Shown piece by piece: positions 1-8,086 of a DNA stretch of 64,000 nt (position 1 is the stretch's first letter; each line of letters begins with the position of its first letter). Made by a program: the position numbers and the translations under genes. Source of the DNA: Paludibacteraceae bacterium (GTDB lineage Bacteria > Bacteroidota > Bacteroidia > Bacteroidales > Paludibacteraceae); the NCBI GenBank assembly GCA_017551025.1, contig JAFZNG010000034.1, forward strand, positions 1 through 64,000. The letters are read 5' to 3'. A model generated the notes under the pieces. That model was not told where the DNA came from. It saw only the letters and a list, made by a program, of their open reading frames with translations, and did not search any database.

Positions 1-303
1 AAGCACGAGAAGATGCTGCTTGGCACGCACCGCAAGGCTGCAACCAGCAACCCGAATTGTACGCGTGTTTACATGCGTGATCTGGTAGAGCGCTCGACCG
101 AGCCCACCCAACTGGAGCTCGCAGCTCGCACCCGCTTCACCGCTGTTCAGGCGGCAGTCAACACCCGTATGAAGAACCTCTCCACGATCGCAACTGATCG
201 CGAAGCCTTCGAGGCCCAGAAGGATCTTGCCGGTGGCAAGAAAACCCTGAAGGCGTATCTCTGGAAAGTATGTGGTGACACCTACGACGCCCAGAACGGC
301 TAA
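1..303 (+). CDS. Hypothetical protein, 5' end outside the window
   Basis: The frame is open from the first base, so the true start probably lies upstream; the last 100 residues are visible and end in TAA at 301-303. I do not recognise the family. The piece has no signal peptide or membrane segment, two cysteines (near residue 20 and near the C-terminus) and helical-looking charged stretches such as TQLELAARTRF and DREAFEAQKDL. An in-frame ATG at 13 would give a 96-residue protein if the gene is short. A good intrinsic terminator starts 4 bases after the stop, so it is the last gene of its transcript. Confidence 0.6.
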   Translation, partial: KHEKMLLGTHRKAATSNPNCTRVYMRDLVERSTEPTQLELAARTRFTAVQAAVNTRMKNLSTIATDREAFEAQKDLAGGKKTLKAYLWKVCGDTYDAQNG

Positions 304-307
304 TGTG

Positions 308-339
308 AAAAATCTCGCTCTTCGGGGCGGGATTTTTTT
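308..339 (+). terminator. Intrinsic terminator after the first gene
   Basis: Ten-base-pair stem AAAATCTCGC (309-318) with GCGGGATTTT (327-336), one U-G wobble, 8-base loop, then a T run. It ends transcription of the gene at 1-303. Confidence 0.85.
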
Positions 340-366
340 ACACCCTACACCCTACACTCTACACTA
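339..366 (+). repeat. Heptamer array, TACACCC type, 4 copies
   Basis: TACACCC, TACACCC, TACACTC, TACACTA in exact 7-base register, directly behind the terminator and before the tamL promoter. The same unit recurs as a ten-copy array at 29891-29960. Confidence 0.8.
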
Positions 367-389
367 TTTTTATGATTTTTCATAAAAAT

Positions 390-422
390 CTTGTGTATGT
401 CATTTTTTTTTTGTACCTTTGC
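390..422 (+). promoter_or_regulatory. Promoter of tamL, extended Bacteroidales type
   Basis: TTG at 391-393 and TACCTTTG at 414-421 with a 20-base spacer containing TATGTC and a long T run. The predicted transcription start is only a few bases before the ATG at 433, so the message is nearly leaderless. Confidence 0.75.
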
Positions 423-432
423 ACGCTGAATT

Positions 433-2703
433 ATGTTACGGGTAGTGTGGACATATAAAAACGGACTTTGGGCAGCACTTCTGGTGCTGGCTCTCTCGGC
501 ATGTAATACCACCAAATTCGTGCCCGAAGACCAGTACTTGCTCAACAAGGCCAAGGTGGAAATCACCGACACCAAAGACGTACCCGCCTCCGAGATGAGT
601 TCCTACCTGCGTCAGCGGCAGAATACCGAGATATTCGGTTTCTGGAAACTCCAGCTGCATGTCTACAACACCGCTCCGCGCGACACTACCAGCAAAGCCA
701 ACAAGTTCTTTGCCCGTAATGCCCATAAGATGGGTGAGGCGCCGGAGATATACGACGATGCACTCACCGAGGCATCGATGCGCCAAATCCAGCTGGCGAT
801 GAACAATCGCGGTTATTTCAATGCAGAGGTAGATACCCTGAAGACTTACGGCAAACGTAACCCGCAGAAGCTCAACCTCACCTACCGCGTCACTGCCCAT
901 ACCCCCTACCGTATCGCGGAATACATGACCCTCATCAATCACGCGGAGGTGGATAGTATCGCCAAGCGTGAGCAGTGTCTGGTGCATCCGGGAGATATCT
1001 ACAATACCGCCACCCTCGACGAGGAGCGCCAGCGTATCACATCCGCCATGCGTAATCGCGGTTATTACTACTACGACAAGTCGCTGCTCGCCTATGCCGC
1101 CGATAGCAGCCAGGGCAACCATACCCTGCGGCTGCAGCTCCACGAGACCCACTACCGCGGCATTATCCCCGACAGTATCCTGAGCAAGGTATATATCAAG
1201 CAGCGTATCCGTAAGGTCTATTTCCACGTGGACTACGACCCCAACCGCCTGCCCGAAGACCTCATCCTTCATGAGGATAGCGACCAGCAAGGATACGTCT
1301 ATTCCTATGTAGGCTATCCGCTGCTGCGCCAGCGTGTGCTGCGCCGTAAGTGTGCGATACGTCCCGGCGAACTGTTTAGCGAGCGCCGACTAGAACGCTC
1401 CTATACCAACCTCAACGCCCTCGGCCCGATCAAGTACGTTGATATCGCCTTCCATGCCGTGGACAGCAACCTGCTGGACTGCCATATTACCATCTCGCGT
1501 AGCAAGATCCATTCTGTCTCTGCCGAGGTGGAGGGTACTTTCTCAGCCGGAGATTGGGGTATAGCCGCCGGAGTAGGATACATGAACAAGAATATCTTCC
1601 GCGGTGCGGAGCAGTTCACGATCAACGGACGCGGTAGCTACGAGTGGCGCCAAAACGGCGGACGAGCTATCGAGGCGCGTGCCGATATGGGACTCCAGTT
1701 CCCCAATTCGCTCAAAATCAATATCGCCTACAACTACCAGCAACGGCCCGATGAATATACCCGCACCCTGGCTAGTGCCGGACTGTCATATACCGTACCT
1801 CGCAAACCGCGCTCACGCTGGACCCATCAGTTCAACCTCATCGATATCAACTATATCTACCTGCCTTGGATGTCCGACCGGTTCCGCCAGGACTTCATCG
1901 AAAAGGCCAGCGTACTGCGGGCGTCCTACGAGGACCATTTTATCCTCGACTGGCGCTACTCCGGCACGTATTCGGGTTACGACTCGCGGCATCCCTACCG
2001 CTCGTATCTCGACTTCCGCTATTCCGTCGAGACGGCAGGCAACTTCCTGTACGGACTGAGCAAAGTGGCTAAGTTTAGCCAGGACGCCAGCGGTTCGTAC
2101 GTGCTCTGGAATACCCCCTTCGCCCAGTATGCCAAGGGCGATGTTAACCTCACCTACCACCAGCTCTTCAACCCCAAGCACCAGTTGGTTTACCATGCAG
2201 CGCTGGGCGTCATCGTGCCGTATCTCAACGCCTCAATCGTGCCGTTTGAGAAACGTTACTTCGCGGGTGGTAGCAATAGTGTGCGCGGATGGCAGGCTCG
2301 TACCCTCGGACCGGGAACGTTCCGCGGTGACGGTAATACCCTCGTCTATGACCTACAGGCCGGCGATATACGTCTCGACCTCAACCTCGAATACCGATGG
2401 AAGGTATGGAAATACCTCGAACTGGCCGCCTTTACCGATGCGGGTAATATATGGACCATACGCGACTATGCCCAGCAACCCGGTGGCGTGTTCCGGTGGG
2501 ACTCGTTCTACAAGCAGATTGCCTGGAGCTACGGCGTAGGTGCACGTATCGACCTCAGCCTGTTTATCTTCCGTATCGACTTCGGCGTGAAACTCTACGA
2601 CCCGAGTTTGCTGTCCGCCGGTACGGCCTGGCGCACCGCCGGCAACGGACTGAACTGGAACGACGACATGACCTTCCACTTTGCAATAGGACATCCGTTC
2701 TAA
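433..2703 (+). CDS. tamL: TamL-like outer-membrane Omp85 lipoprotein
   Basis: A 756-residue Omp85 protein that starts with a lipoprotein signal (hydrophobic stretch ending LALSAC, Cys near residue 24). POTRA-like modules fill roughly residues 30-350. The C-terminal half is a beta-barrel with the loop-6 motif VRGW at 617-620 (SNSVRGW) and ends in an aromatic-type last strand (FAIGHPF). Lipid-anchored TamA homologues of Bacteroidetes are called TamL and take part in outer-membrane protein or envelope assembly. No tamB is adjacent, so a BamA paralogue is the alternative. The gene has its own promoter and heads the envelope gene run rnhB-sppA-lpxK-msbA. Its stop TAA overlaps an ATG by one base. 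Confidence 0.85.
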   Translation: MLRVVWTYKNGLWAALLVLALSACNTTKFVPEDQYLLNKAKVEITDTKDVPASEMSSYLRQRQNTEIFGFWKLQLHVYNTAPRDTTSKANKFFARNAHKMGEAPEIYDDALTEASMRQIQLAMNNRGYFNAEVDTLKTYGKRNPQKLNLTYRVTAHTPYRIAEYMTLINHAEVDSIAKREQCLVHPGDIYNTATLDEERQRITSAMRNRGYYYYDKSLLAYAADSSQGNHTLRLQLHETHYRGIIPDSILSKVYIKQRIRKVYFHVDYDPNRLPEDLILHEDSDQQGYVYSYVGYPLLRQRVLRRKCAIRPGELFSERRLERSYTNLNALGPIKYVDIAFHAVDSNLLDCHITISRSKIHSVSAEVEGTFSAGDWGIAAGVGYMNKNIFRGAEQFTINGRGSYEWRQNGGRAIEARADMGLQFPNSLKINIAYNYQQRPDEYTRTLASAGLSYTVPRKPRSRWTHQFNLIDINYIYLPWMSDRFRQDFIEKASVLRASYEDHFILDWRYSGTYSGYDSRHPYRSYLDFRYSVETAGNFLYGLSKVAKFSQDASGSYVLWNTPFAQYAKGDVNLTYHQLFNPKHQLVYHAALGVIVPYLNASIVPFEKRYFAGGSNSVRGWQARTLGPGTFRGDGNTLVYDLQAGDIRLDLNLEYRWKVWKYLELAAFTDAGNIWTIRDYAQQPGGVFRWDSFYKQIAWSYGVGARIDLSLFIFRIDFGVKLYDPSLLSAGTAWRTAGNGLNWNDDMTFHFAIGHPF

Positions 2704-2737
2704 TGGCGAATGGCGAAAGGTTAAGGGCTAAAGTAGA
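2703..2737 (+). repeat. Heptamer array, GGCGAAA/GGTTAAG type
   Basis: Units ATGGCGA, ATGGCGA, AAGGTTA, AGGGCTA fill the junction between tamL and rnhB, begin on the last base of the tamL stop codon and end just before the preferred rnhB start. Confidence 0.75.
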
Positions 2738-2738
2738 T

Positions 2739-3353
2739 ATGTTAGAAGCGCACATGATACCGCATGTCCTGGAGGCCGGATGCGACGAGGCCGGACGAGG
2801 ACCGCTCGCAGGCAGCGTATTTGCCGCCGCTGTGATCTTTGACCCCGAACGAACCGACTGGACGAGTCTCGAGGAGCTCAACGACTCCAAGCAACTGAGC
2901 GAACGGCAACGCCTGGCTCTGCGTACTGTGATCGAACGCGAAGCACTGGCATGGGCCGTCGTAGAGGTGACGCCCGCGGAGATCGATCGACTCAATATCC
3001 TATGGGCATCCATCACGGGTATGCAGCGTGCATTGGACCAACTCCGTGTCCGTCCGCAACATATCCTTGTCGATGGCAATAAATGGCGACCCTACGTGCC
3101 CGAGGGTGAACTGCTCGAAATACCCGCACGCACCGTCGTCAAGGGAGACGGAAAATATATGGCGATAGCCGCCGCCAGCGTACTGGCCAAGACCTATCGC
3201 GACGACTATATGCGACGACTCCACGAGGAGTACCCGCAGTACGGATGGAACAAAAATATGGGCTACCCCACCGCCGAACACTATGCCGCCCTCCGCAAGT
3301 TCGGTCCTACGCCCTACCACCGGATGACATTTAATTTAAAATGTAAAATATAA
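2739..3353 (+). CDS. rnhB: Ribonuclease HII
   Basis: RNase HII cleaves RNA in RNA-DNA hybrids and at misincorporated ribonucleotides. The N-terminal DEAGRG motif (in EAGCDEAGRGPLAGSV) carries the catalytic Asp and Glu; further family signatures are NDSKQLS, LVDGNK and ASVLAKTYRDDYM. I prefer the ATG at 2739 because the earlier in-frame ATG at 2703 would translate the heptamer array into 12 extra residues. The C-terminal tail NLKCKI and the stop at 3351-3353 come from the next array, so both ends of the gene abut repeats. It is cotranscribed with tamL and sppA. Confidence 0.93.
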   Translation: MLEAHMIPHVLEAGCDEAGRGPLAGSVFAAAVIFDPERTDWTSLEELNDSKQLSERQRLALRTVIEREALAWAVVEVTPAEIDRLNILWASITGMQRALDQLRVRPQHILVDGNKWRPYVPEGELLEIPARTVVKGDGKYMAIAAASVLAKTYRDDYMRRLHEEYPQYGWNKNMGYPTAEHYAALRKFGPTPYHRMTFNLKCKI

Positions 3354-3372
3354 AATATCAAATATCAAATTT
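3338..3372 (+). repeat. Heptamer array, AAAATAT/CAAATAT type, 5 copies
   Basis: AAAATGT, AAAATAT, AAAATAT, CAAATAT, CAAATTT. The first copies encode the last rnhB residues and its stop; the last copy ends 5 bases before the sppA ATG at 3378, giving that start an A-rich leader. Confidence 0.85.
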
Positions 3373-3377
3373 ATACT

Positions 3378-5186
3378 ATGTGTTTGCGAATTCGCCGTCT
3401 GTCTGCTGAAGAGGCACAGCAGTTAGAACAAGGCACTCCTCAGCCTCAGCAACCCGTACGCCGTCGTGGCTGTATGCGTGGATGTCTATGGGCAATGGTG
3501 ATCTATTTCGCCCTGACCGCCCTCTTCTCATGGCTGTTCGGTAGTATGTTCTCCTCTTCGGAAGTAAAACTCGAGGACAATACCGTCTATGTGCTCGATA
3601 TGAAGGGTACTGTCGTGGAGCAGGGTATGCCTGCCGACCCCTGGGCCGACCTGCTGTCGGAAGTGCCGGGTGGCTTTATGTCTGAGGATGAGACCGTAGG
3701 TCTCGATCAGCTGCTCAGCAATATCCGTCTCGCTAAGGAAGACGACCGTATCCTGGGTATCTACCTGCGTGGCGGTGAACTCGCTATCGGTCAGGCAGCA
3801 GCCAAAGAACTGCGCGAAGCCCTGCTCGACTTCAAGAAATCCGGCAAGTGGATCATCGCTTATGCGCACGCCTATAGCCAGATGAACTACTATATCGCCT
3901 CCGTGGCCGACCGCGTATGCCTCAACCCCGTGGGTGAGGTCAATTGGAACGGTCTCTCCGCCGAGCGGATGTATTATACCCGCCTGCTGGAGAAGATAGG
4001 CGTAGAGATGCAGATCCTGAAAGTCGGCACCTTCAAGTCGGCCGTAGAACCTTATTTCCGCACCAGTATGTCGGAGGCTGACCGACTCCAGACCCAACTC
4101 TACCTGAGCGGTATCTGGGACGAGATGGTACGTGGCGTAGCTGAGTCGCGCGGCCTCACCGCCGATACGCTCAACGCCTATGCCGACCGCTATATGGGGC
4201 TCCAGGACCAGCAGCGTTATCTCGACTGCCGGCTGGTGGACACCCTGCTGTATGACTTCCAGATGGATAGCCTCGTGCGTATCTATGCCGGCACAGAGGA
4301 TTATGAGAAGATCCGTACCGGCGAACTGGCCTCCGTCAAGCGCGACAAGTCCAAGGCTAAGGACGAGATAGCTGTCCTTTATGCCGAGGGCGAAATCACC
4401 GACGAGACGGGCAACGGCATCGTAGGCAAAGAGATGCTCAAGACCATCCGCAAGATCTCGAAGGACGATGACATCAAGGCCGTCGTACTGCGCGTCAACA
4501 GTCCGGGCGGTAGTGCCGATGCCAGCGAACAGATCTGGGGTGCACTCCAGCAGCTGCGCGAGAAGGGCATACCCGTTGTCGTATCTATGGGTGACCTGGC
4601 CGCTTCGGGTGGCTATTATATCTCCTGTGGCGCCGACTATATCGTAGCCGAACCCACGACGATCACCGGTTCGATCGGTATCTTCGGTATTATCCCCAAC
4701 GCCTCTAAGATTCGCGAGAAAATAGGTGTCGATATCGATGGTGTGACCACCAACCGCCACTCCGATCTCCAGACCAACAGCATCTTACGAGGCATGAACA
4801 CGGAGGAGCACCAACTGTATCAGACCATGGTAGAACGCGGTTATGAGCTCTTCACCCGCCGCTGCGCCGAAGGACGCCATATGCCGCAAGATTCGATCAA
4901 GGCTATCGGCGAGGGACGTGTATGGCTCGGCACCGACGCCAAGCGCCTGGGACTGGTGGACGAGATGGGTGATATCGACCGCGCCATCGAGAAAGCGGCC
5001 GAACTGGCCCACCTCGAGACCTATCGCCTCGACTACTATCCCGAGGTTAAGGACCCGATCGAGGAACTCGTGAACTCGCTGCTCGAGGGTAATCAGACGC
5101 CTGAGGAGAAACTCATCGCTAAGATGCGCGTCCTCTGCTCCAAACCCCGCATCATGGCCCTCATGCCCGAGGTTACGATTAAATAA
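3378..5186 (+). CDS. sppA: Signal peptide peptidase SppA, 67K type
   Basis: A 602-residue membrane-anchored serine protease of family S49 that degrades cleaved signal peptides. After a Pro/Arg-rich N-terminus a single membrane helix spans about residues 39-58. The long form has two S49 repeats: the catalytic Lys lies in the first (K220, GTFKSAVEP) and the catalytic Ser in the second (S410, DLAASGGYYI), close to the positions in E. coli SppA. The surrounding motifs LRVNSPGGSADASE and TTITGSIGIFG are typical. It belongs to the tamL-rnhB-sppA-lpxK-msbA run. Confidence 0.93.
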   Translation: MCLRIRRLSAEEAQQLEQGTPQPQQPVRRRGCMRGCLWAMVIYFALTALFSWLFGSMFSSSEVKLEDNTVYVLDMKGTVVEQGMPADPWADLLSEVPGGFMSEDETVGLDQLLSNIRLAKEDDRILGIYLRGGELAIGQAAAKELREALLDFKKSGKWIIAYAHAYSQMNYYIASVADRVCLNPVGEVNWNGLSAERMYYTRLLEKIGVEMQILKVGTFKSAVEPYFRTSMSEADRLQTQLYLSGIWDEMVRGVAESRGLTADTLNAYADRYMGLQDQQRYLDCRLVDTLLYDFQMDSLVRIYAGTEDYEKIRTGELASVKRDKSKAKDEIAVLYAEGEITDETGNGIVGKEMLKTIRKISKDDDIKAVVLRVNSPGGSADASEQIWGALQQLREKGIPVVVSMGDLAASGGYYISCGADYIVAEPTTITGSIGIFGIIPNASKIREKIGVDIDGVTTNRHSDLQTNSILRGMNTEEHQLYQTMVERGYELFTRRCAEGRHMPQDSIKAIGEGRVWLGTDAKRLGLVDEMGDIDRAIEKAAELAHLETYRLDYYPEVKDPIEELVNSLLEGNQTPEEKLIAKMRVLCSKPRIMALMPEVTIK

Positions 5187-5209
5187 TTTTTAATTTTTAA
5201 TTTTTAATT
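5185..5209 (+). repeat. Heptamer array, AATTTTT type
   Basis: Three full AATTTTT units plus AATT. It begins inside the sppA stop codon (5184-5186) and ends 4 bases before the lpxK ATG at 5214. Confidence 0.85.
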
Positions 5210-5213
5210 CGGC

Positions 5214-6239
5214 ATGTCTTGGACTGACCTCATAACCGCTCCGCTTAGCGGACTTTACGCCACCGCCGTTTGGTTGCGCCATGTGCTCTACGACGAACAT
5301 GCGCTACCTTCGCATACGATGGATGTACCTACCATCTGTGTGGGCAATCTCGCCGTAGGCGGTACGGGTAAGACACCGCATGTAGAGGCCCTCATCCGTA
5401 TGCTGTCGCCCCACTACCGCGTGGCGGTCCTCTCGCGCGGCTACCGTCGCCAGACACGCGGCTTCGTGCTGGCCGACGAGCATTCTACGGCTCGCACCAT
5501 AGGCGATGAGGCGATGCAGATATACCTGAAGTTCCCCGAGGTGAGGGTCGTCGTATGCGAAGATCGCGTACGGGGTATTCGTCAGTTGATGCGTCAGTGT
5601 CCCGATACGGAGGTCGTCCTGCTCGACGATGCCTTCCAGCATCGCCGTCTCAGGGCCGGATACAATATCATCCTTACCCCCTACGACCGGCTCTATAAGG
5701 ACGATCATATGTTGCCCTGGGGACGACTGCGCGATCTCAAGCAACGCGTACTCAAAGCGCATGCGATCATCGTGACCAACTGTCCCGAGGACATGCAACC
5801 GATCGACAAGCGCGTAGTGGACAACCACCTCCGACTGCCGGCATATATGCAGCTCTATTTCTCGCAGATACGCTATGGTCAGATCGGTATGACGGGTCGT
5901 CCGCTCGTACTGACCGGCATCGCTAACCCGCAATATATGATGCGGTATGTCCTGCGCCATTACCCCGGCGCGGAACTCATGGCCTTCCCCGATCACCATC
6001 GCTTCACGGCCGCCGATACCCAGCGTATTATCGCTCGTGCTGCGGCTTTTGACTTTGTGCTCACTACCGAGAAAGACCTGGTGCGTATGCAGGGAACCGA
6101 ACTCTACAACCGCCTCGCCAGCCGACTCCAGGCGCTCCCGATCGAAGTCGACCTGGGGGAGGATGCCGCTATGCTGGAACAACGACTCTGCTTATATATC
6201 AACGAAACCCGCAAACAATGCACTTCCTCCAACTCATAA
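5214..6239 (+). CDS. lpxK: Tetraacyldisaccharide 4'-kinase
   Basis: LpxK phosphorylates the 4' position of the lipid A disaccharide at the inner membrane. The 341-residue protein has the family N-terminus, an ATP-binding P-loop GGTGKTPH within NLAVGGTGKTP near residue 50, LSRGYRR, GDEAMQ, and VLLDDAFQHRR. The start ATG at 5214 is fixed by the preceding repeat array. The 3' end overlaps the next ORF by 22 bases, which suggests translational coupling with the lipid A exporter-like gene and fits a shared job in lipid A assembly and export. Confidence 0.93.
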   Translation: MSWTDLITAPLSGLYATAVWLRHVLYDEHALPSHTMDVPTICVGNLAVGGTGKTPHVEALIRMLSPHYRVAVLSRGYRRQTRGFVLADEHSTARTIGDEAMQIYLKFPEVRVVVCEDRVRGIRQLMRQCPDTEVVLLDDAFQHRRLRAGYNIILTPYDRLYKDDHMLPWGRLRDLKQRVLKAHAIIVTNCPEDMQPIDKRVVDNHLRLPAYMQLYFSQIRYGQIGMTGRPLVLTGIANPQYMMRYVLRHYPGAELMAFPDHHRFTAADTQRIIARAAAFDFVLTTEKDLVRMQGTELYNRLASRLQALPIEVDLGEDAAMLEQRLCLYINETRKQCTSSNS

Positions 6240-8083
6240 AACGCTTCGTGCCGCCGTATCGCGGACTCATGGGACTGAATATACTATTCAACCTCCTGAG
6301 TACCATCCTGTCGCTCTTCTCCTTTGCGGCGATTATTCCCGTACTCAAGATCCTGTTCGGCCTGAGCGAATCAGGCGTCAGTCATCATGTGCTCTCTGAG
6401 GCAGTCGGCATGGAACAATGGTTGCAGTTCGCCAAGGACAACCTCTACTACTGGCTCGAGCAGCAGACGGCTCTCCACGGCGGCGGATACGTGCTGTTTA
6501 TGCTGGGCCTGTTCCTGATCGTGATGACCGGACTGAAGTGCCTCACGGCCTGGCTCGCCAATTACTATATGGTGCCTATCCGTACGGGTGTGCTGCGTGA
6601 CCTCAGACGCCAACTCTACGATAAGATGGTCTCGCTGCCGATCGGTTATTTTACCGAGGAGCACCGCGGCGACGTTATGTCGCGCATGACCAACGATGTC
6701 AACGAAGTGGAAGCCAGTATCATGTCGGCGCTCGACGTACTGTTCAAGGACCCGATCATGATCCTCGTCTATCTGACGACGCTCTTCATTATCTCCTGGC
6801 AGTTGACGCTCTTCGTGATCATCCTGCTGCCCGTTGCCGGATTCTTCATCGGACGTATCGGCCGAAGCCTCAAGCGGGCTTCCCGTCGCGGCCAGGAACA
6901 GAATGCTGAGATACTCACCCAGATCGACGAGACCCTGGGTGGCCTGCGAGTGGTCAAAGCCTTCAATGCCGAACAGAAACTCCGGGAGCGTTTCCTGCGC
7001 CTCATCAACGACACCCGTCAGACCTTCAATCGTATCAACCGCCGCTACTACCTGGCGCACCCCGTATCCGAATTCCTCGGTACGGCCCTGATCGCCGTTA
7101 TCCTCTGGTTCGGCGGTGTACTCATCCTCCGAGGCACCAGCCTCATCGATGCCGCTACGTTTATCTACTATCTGGTCATCTTCTACTCGATCATCAATCC
7201 TGCCAAGGACCTGAGTAAAGCCGGTTATAGCGTGCGTCGCGGTATGGCTTCGCTGGAGCGTATCGACCGAATACTGAATACCCCTTCTACGATTCGTGAA
7301 CTGGCATCACCCAAACCGCTCGAGCGTTTCGCCGATGAGATACATTATGATCATGTCTTTTTCCATTACAGCGACGACCGTCCCGTACTCCGTGATATCG
7401 ACCTCACGATCCGCAAGGGGCAGATGATTGCCCTCGTCGGTCAGTCGGGTAGCGGTAAGACCACGATGGCCGACCTGCTGCCGCGTTTCTACGATGCTGT
7501 CAGCGGACGCATCACCATCGACGGCACCGACGTACGCGACGTACGCACCCGTGACTTACGTGCCCTCATGGGCATTGTCAACCAGGAGGCCATCCTCTTC
7601 AACGATACCTTCTATAATAATATCACTTTTGGCGTAGATACCACCCAACCGGCCCCCAACGGCATGACCTGGCCCGAGGCTGTCGAGCAGGCGGCACGTA
7701 TCGCGAATGCCCATGACTTTATCATGGCAACGCCCGAGGGTTACAATACCTCGATCGGTGACCGTGGCAGTCGCCTATCCGGCGGACAACGCCAGCGTAT
7801 CAGTATCGCCCGGGCGATACTGAAGAACCCGCCGATCCTCATCCTCGATGAGGCGACTTCAGCACTGGATACGGAATCTGAAAAACTGGTGCAGGAAGCC
7901 CTGGAACACCTGATGCGTGACCGCACGACACTCGTCGTGGCGCATCGCTTATCAACCATCCGCCATGCCGACCTGATCTGCGTCCTCCACGAGGGACGTA
8001 TCGTAGAGCAAGGACGTCATGACGAGCTTCTCGCTTTGAACGGCTACTACCGCCGCCTGGTCGATATGCAGTCAGCAAAGTAA
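6218..8083 (+). CDS. msbA: MsbA-like ABC transporter, probable lipid A flippase
   Basis: A 621-residue half transporter with an N-terminal six-helix ABC membrane domain (about residues 15-330) and a C-terminal ATPase domain. Visible are Walker A GQSGSGKTT, signature LSGGQRQR, Walker B ILILDEATSALD and the switch His in VVAHRLS. The substrate call rests on the overlap with lpxK and family resemblance; other exported lipids or drugs cannot be excluded. It converges with mutS, with only 3 bases between the stops and no visible terminator. Confidence 0.85.
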   Translation: MHFLQLIKRFVPPYRGLMGLNILFNLLSTILSLFSFAAIIPVLKILFGLSESGVSHHVLSEAVGMEQWLQFAKDNLYYWLEQQTALHGGGYVLFMLGLFLIVMTGLKCLTAWLANYYMVPIRTGVLRDLRRQLYDKMVSLPIGYFTEEHRGDVMSRMTNDVNEVEASIMSALDVLFKDPIMILVYLTTLFIISWQLTLFVIILLPVAGFFIGRIGRSLKRASRRGQEQNAEILTQIDETLGGLRVVKAFNAEQKLRERFLRLINDTRQTFNRINRRYYLAHPVSEFLGTALIAVILWFGGVLILRGTSLIDAATFIYYLVIFYSIINPAKDLSKAGYSVRRGMASLERIDRILNTPSTIRELASPKPLERFADEIHYDHVFFHYSDDRPVLRDIDLTIRKGQMIALVGQSGSGKTTMADLLPRFYDAVSGRITIDGTDVRDVRTRDLRALMGIVNQEAILFNDTFYNNITFGVDTTQPAPNGMTWPEAVEQAARIANAHDFIMATPEGYNTSIGDRGSRLSGGQRQRISIARAILKNPPILILDEATSALDTESEKLVQEALEHLMRDRTTLVVAHRLSTIRHADLICVLHEGRIVEQGRHDELLALNGYYRRLVDMQSAK

Positions 8084-8086
8084 AGG

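Noticed and set aside
436-1290. 284-codon minus-strand frame opposite tamL
   Set aside because: Antisense shadow of a conserved lipoprotein gene with its own promoter.
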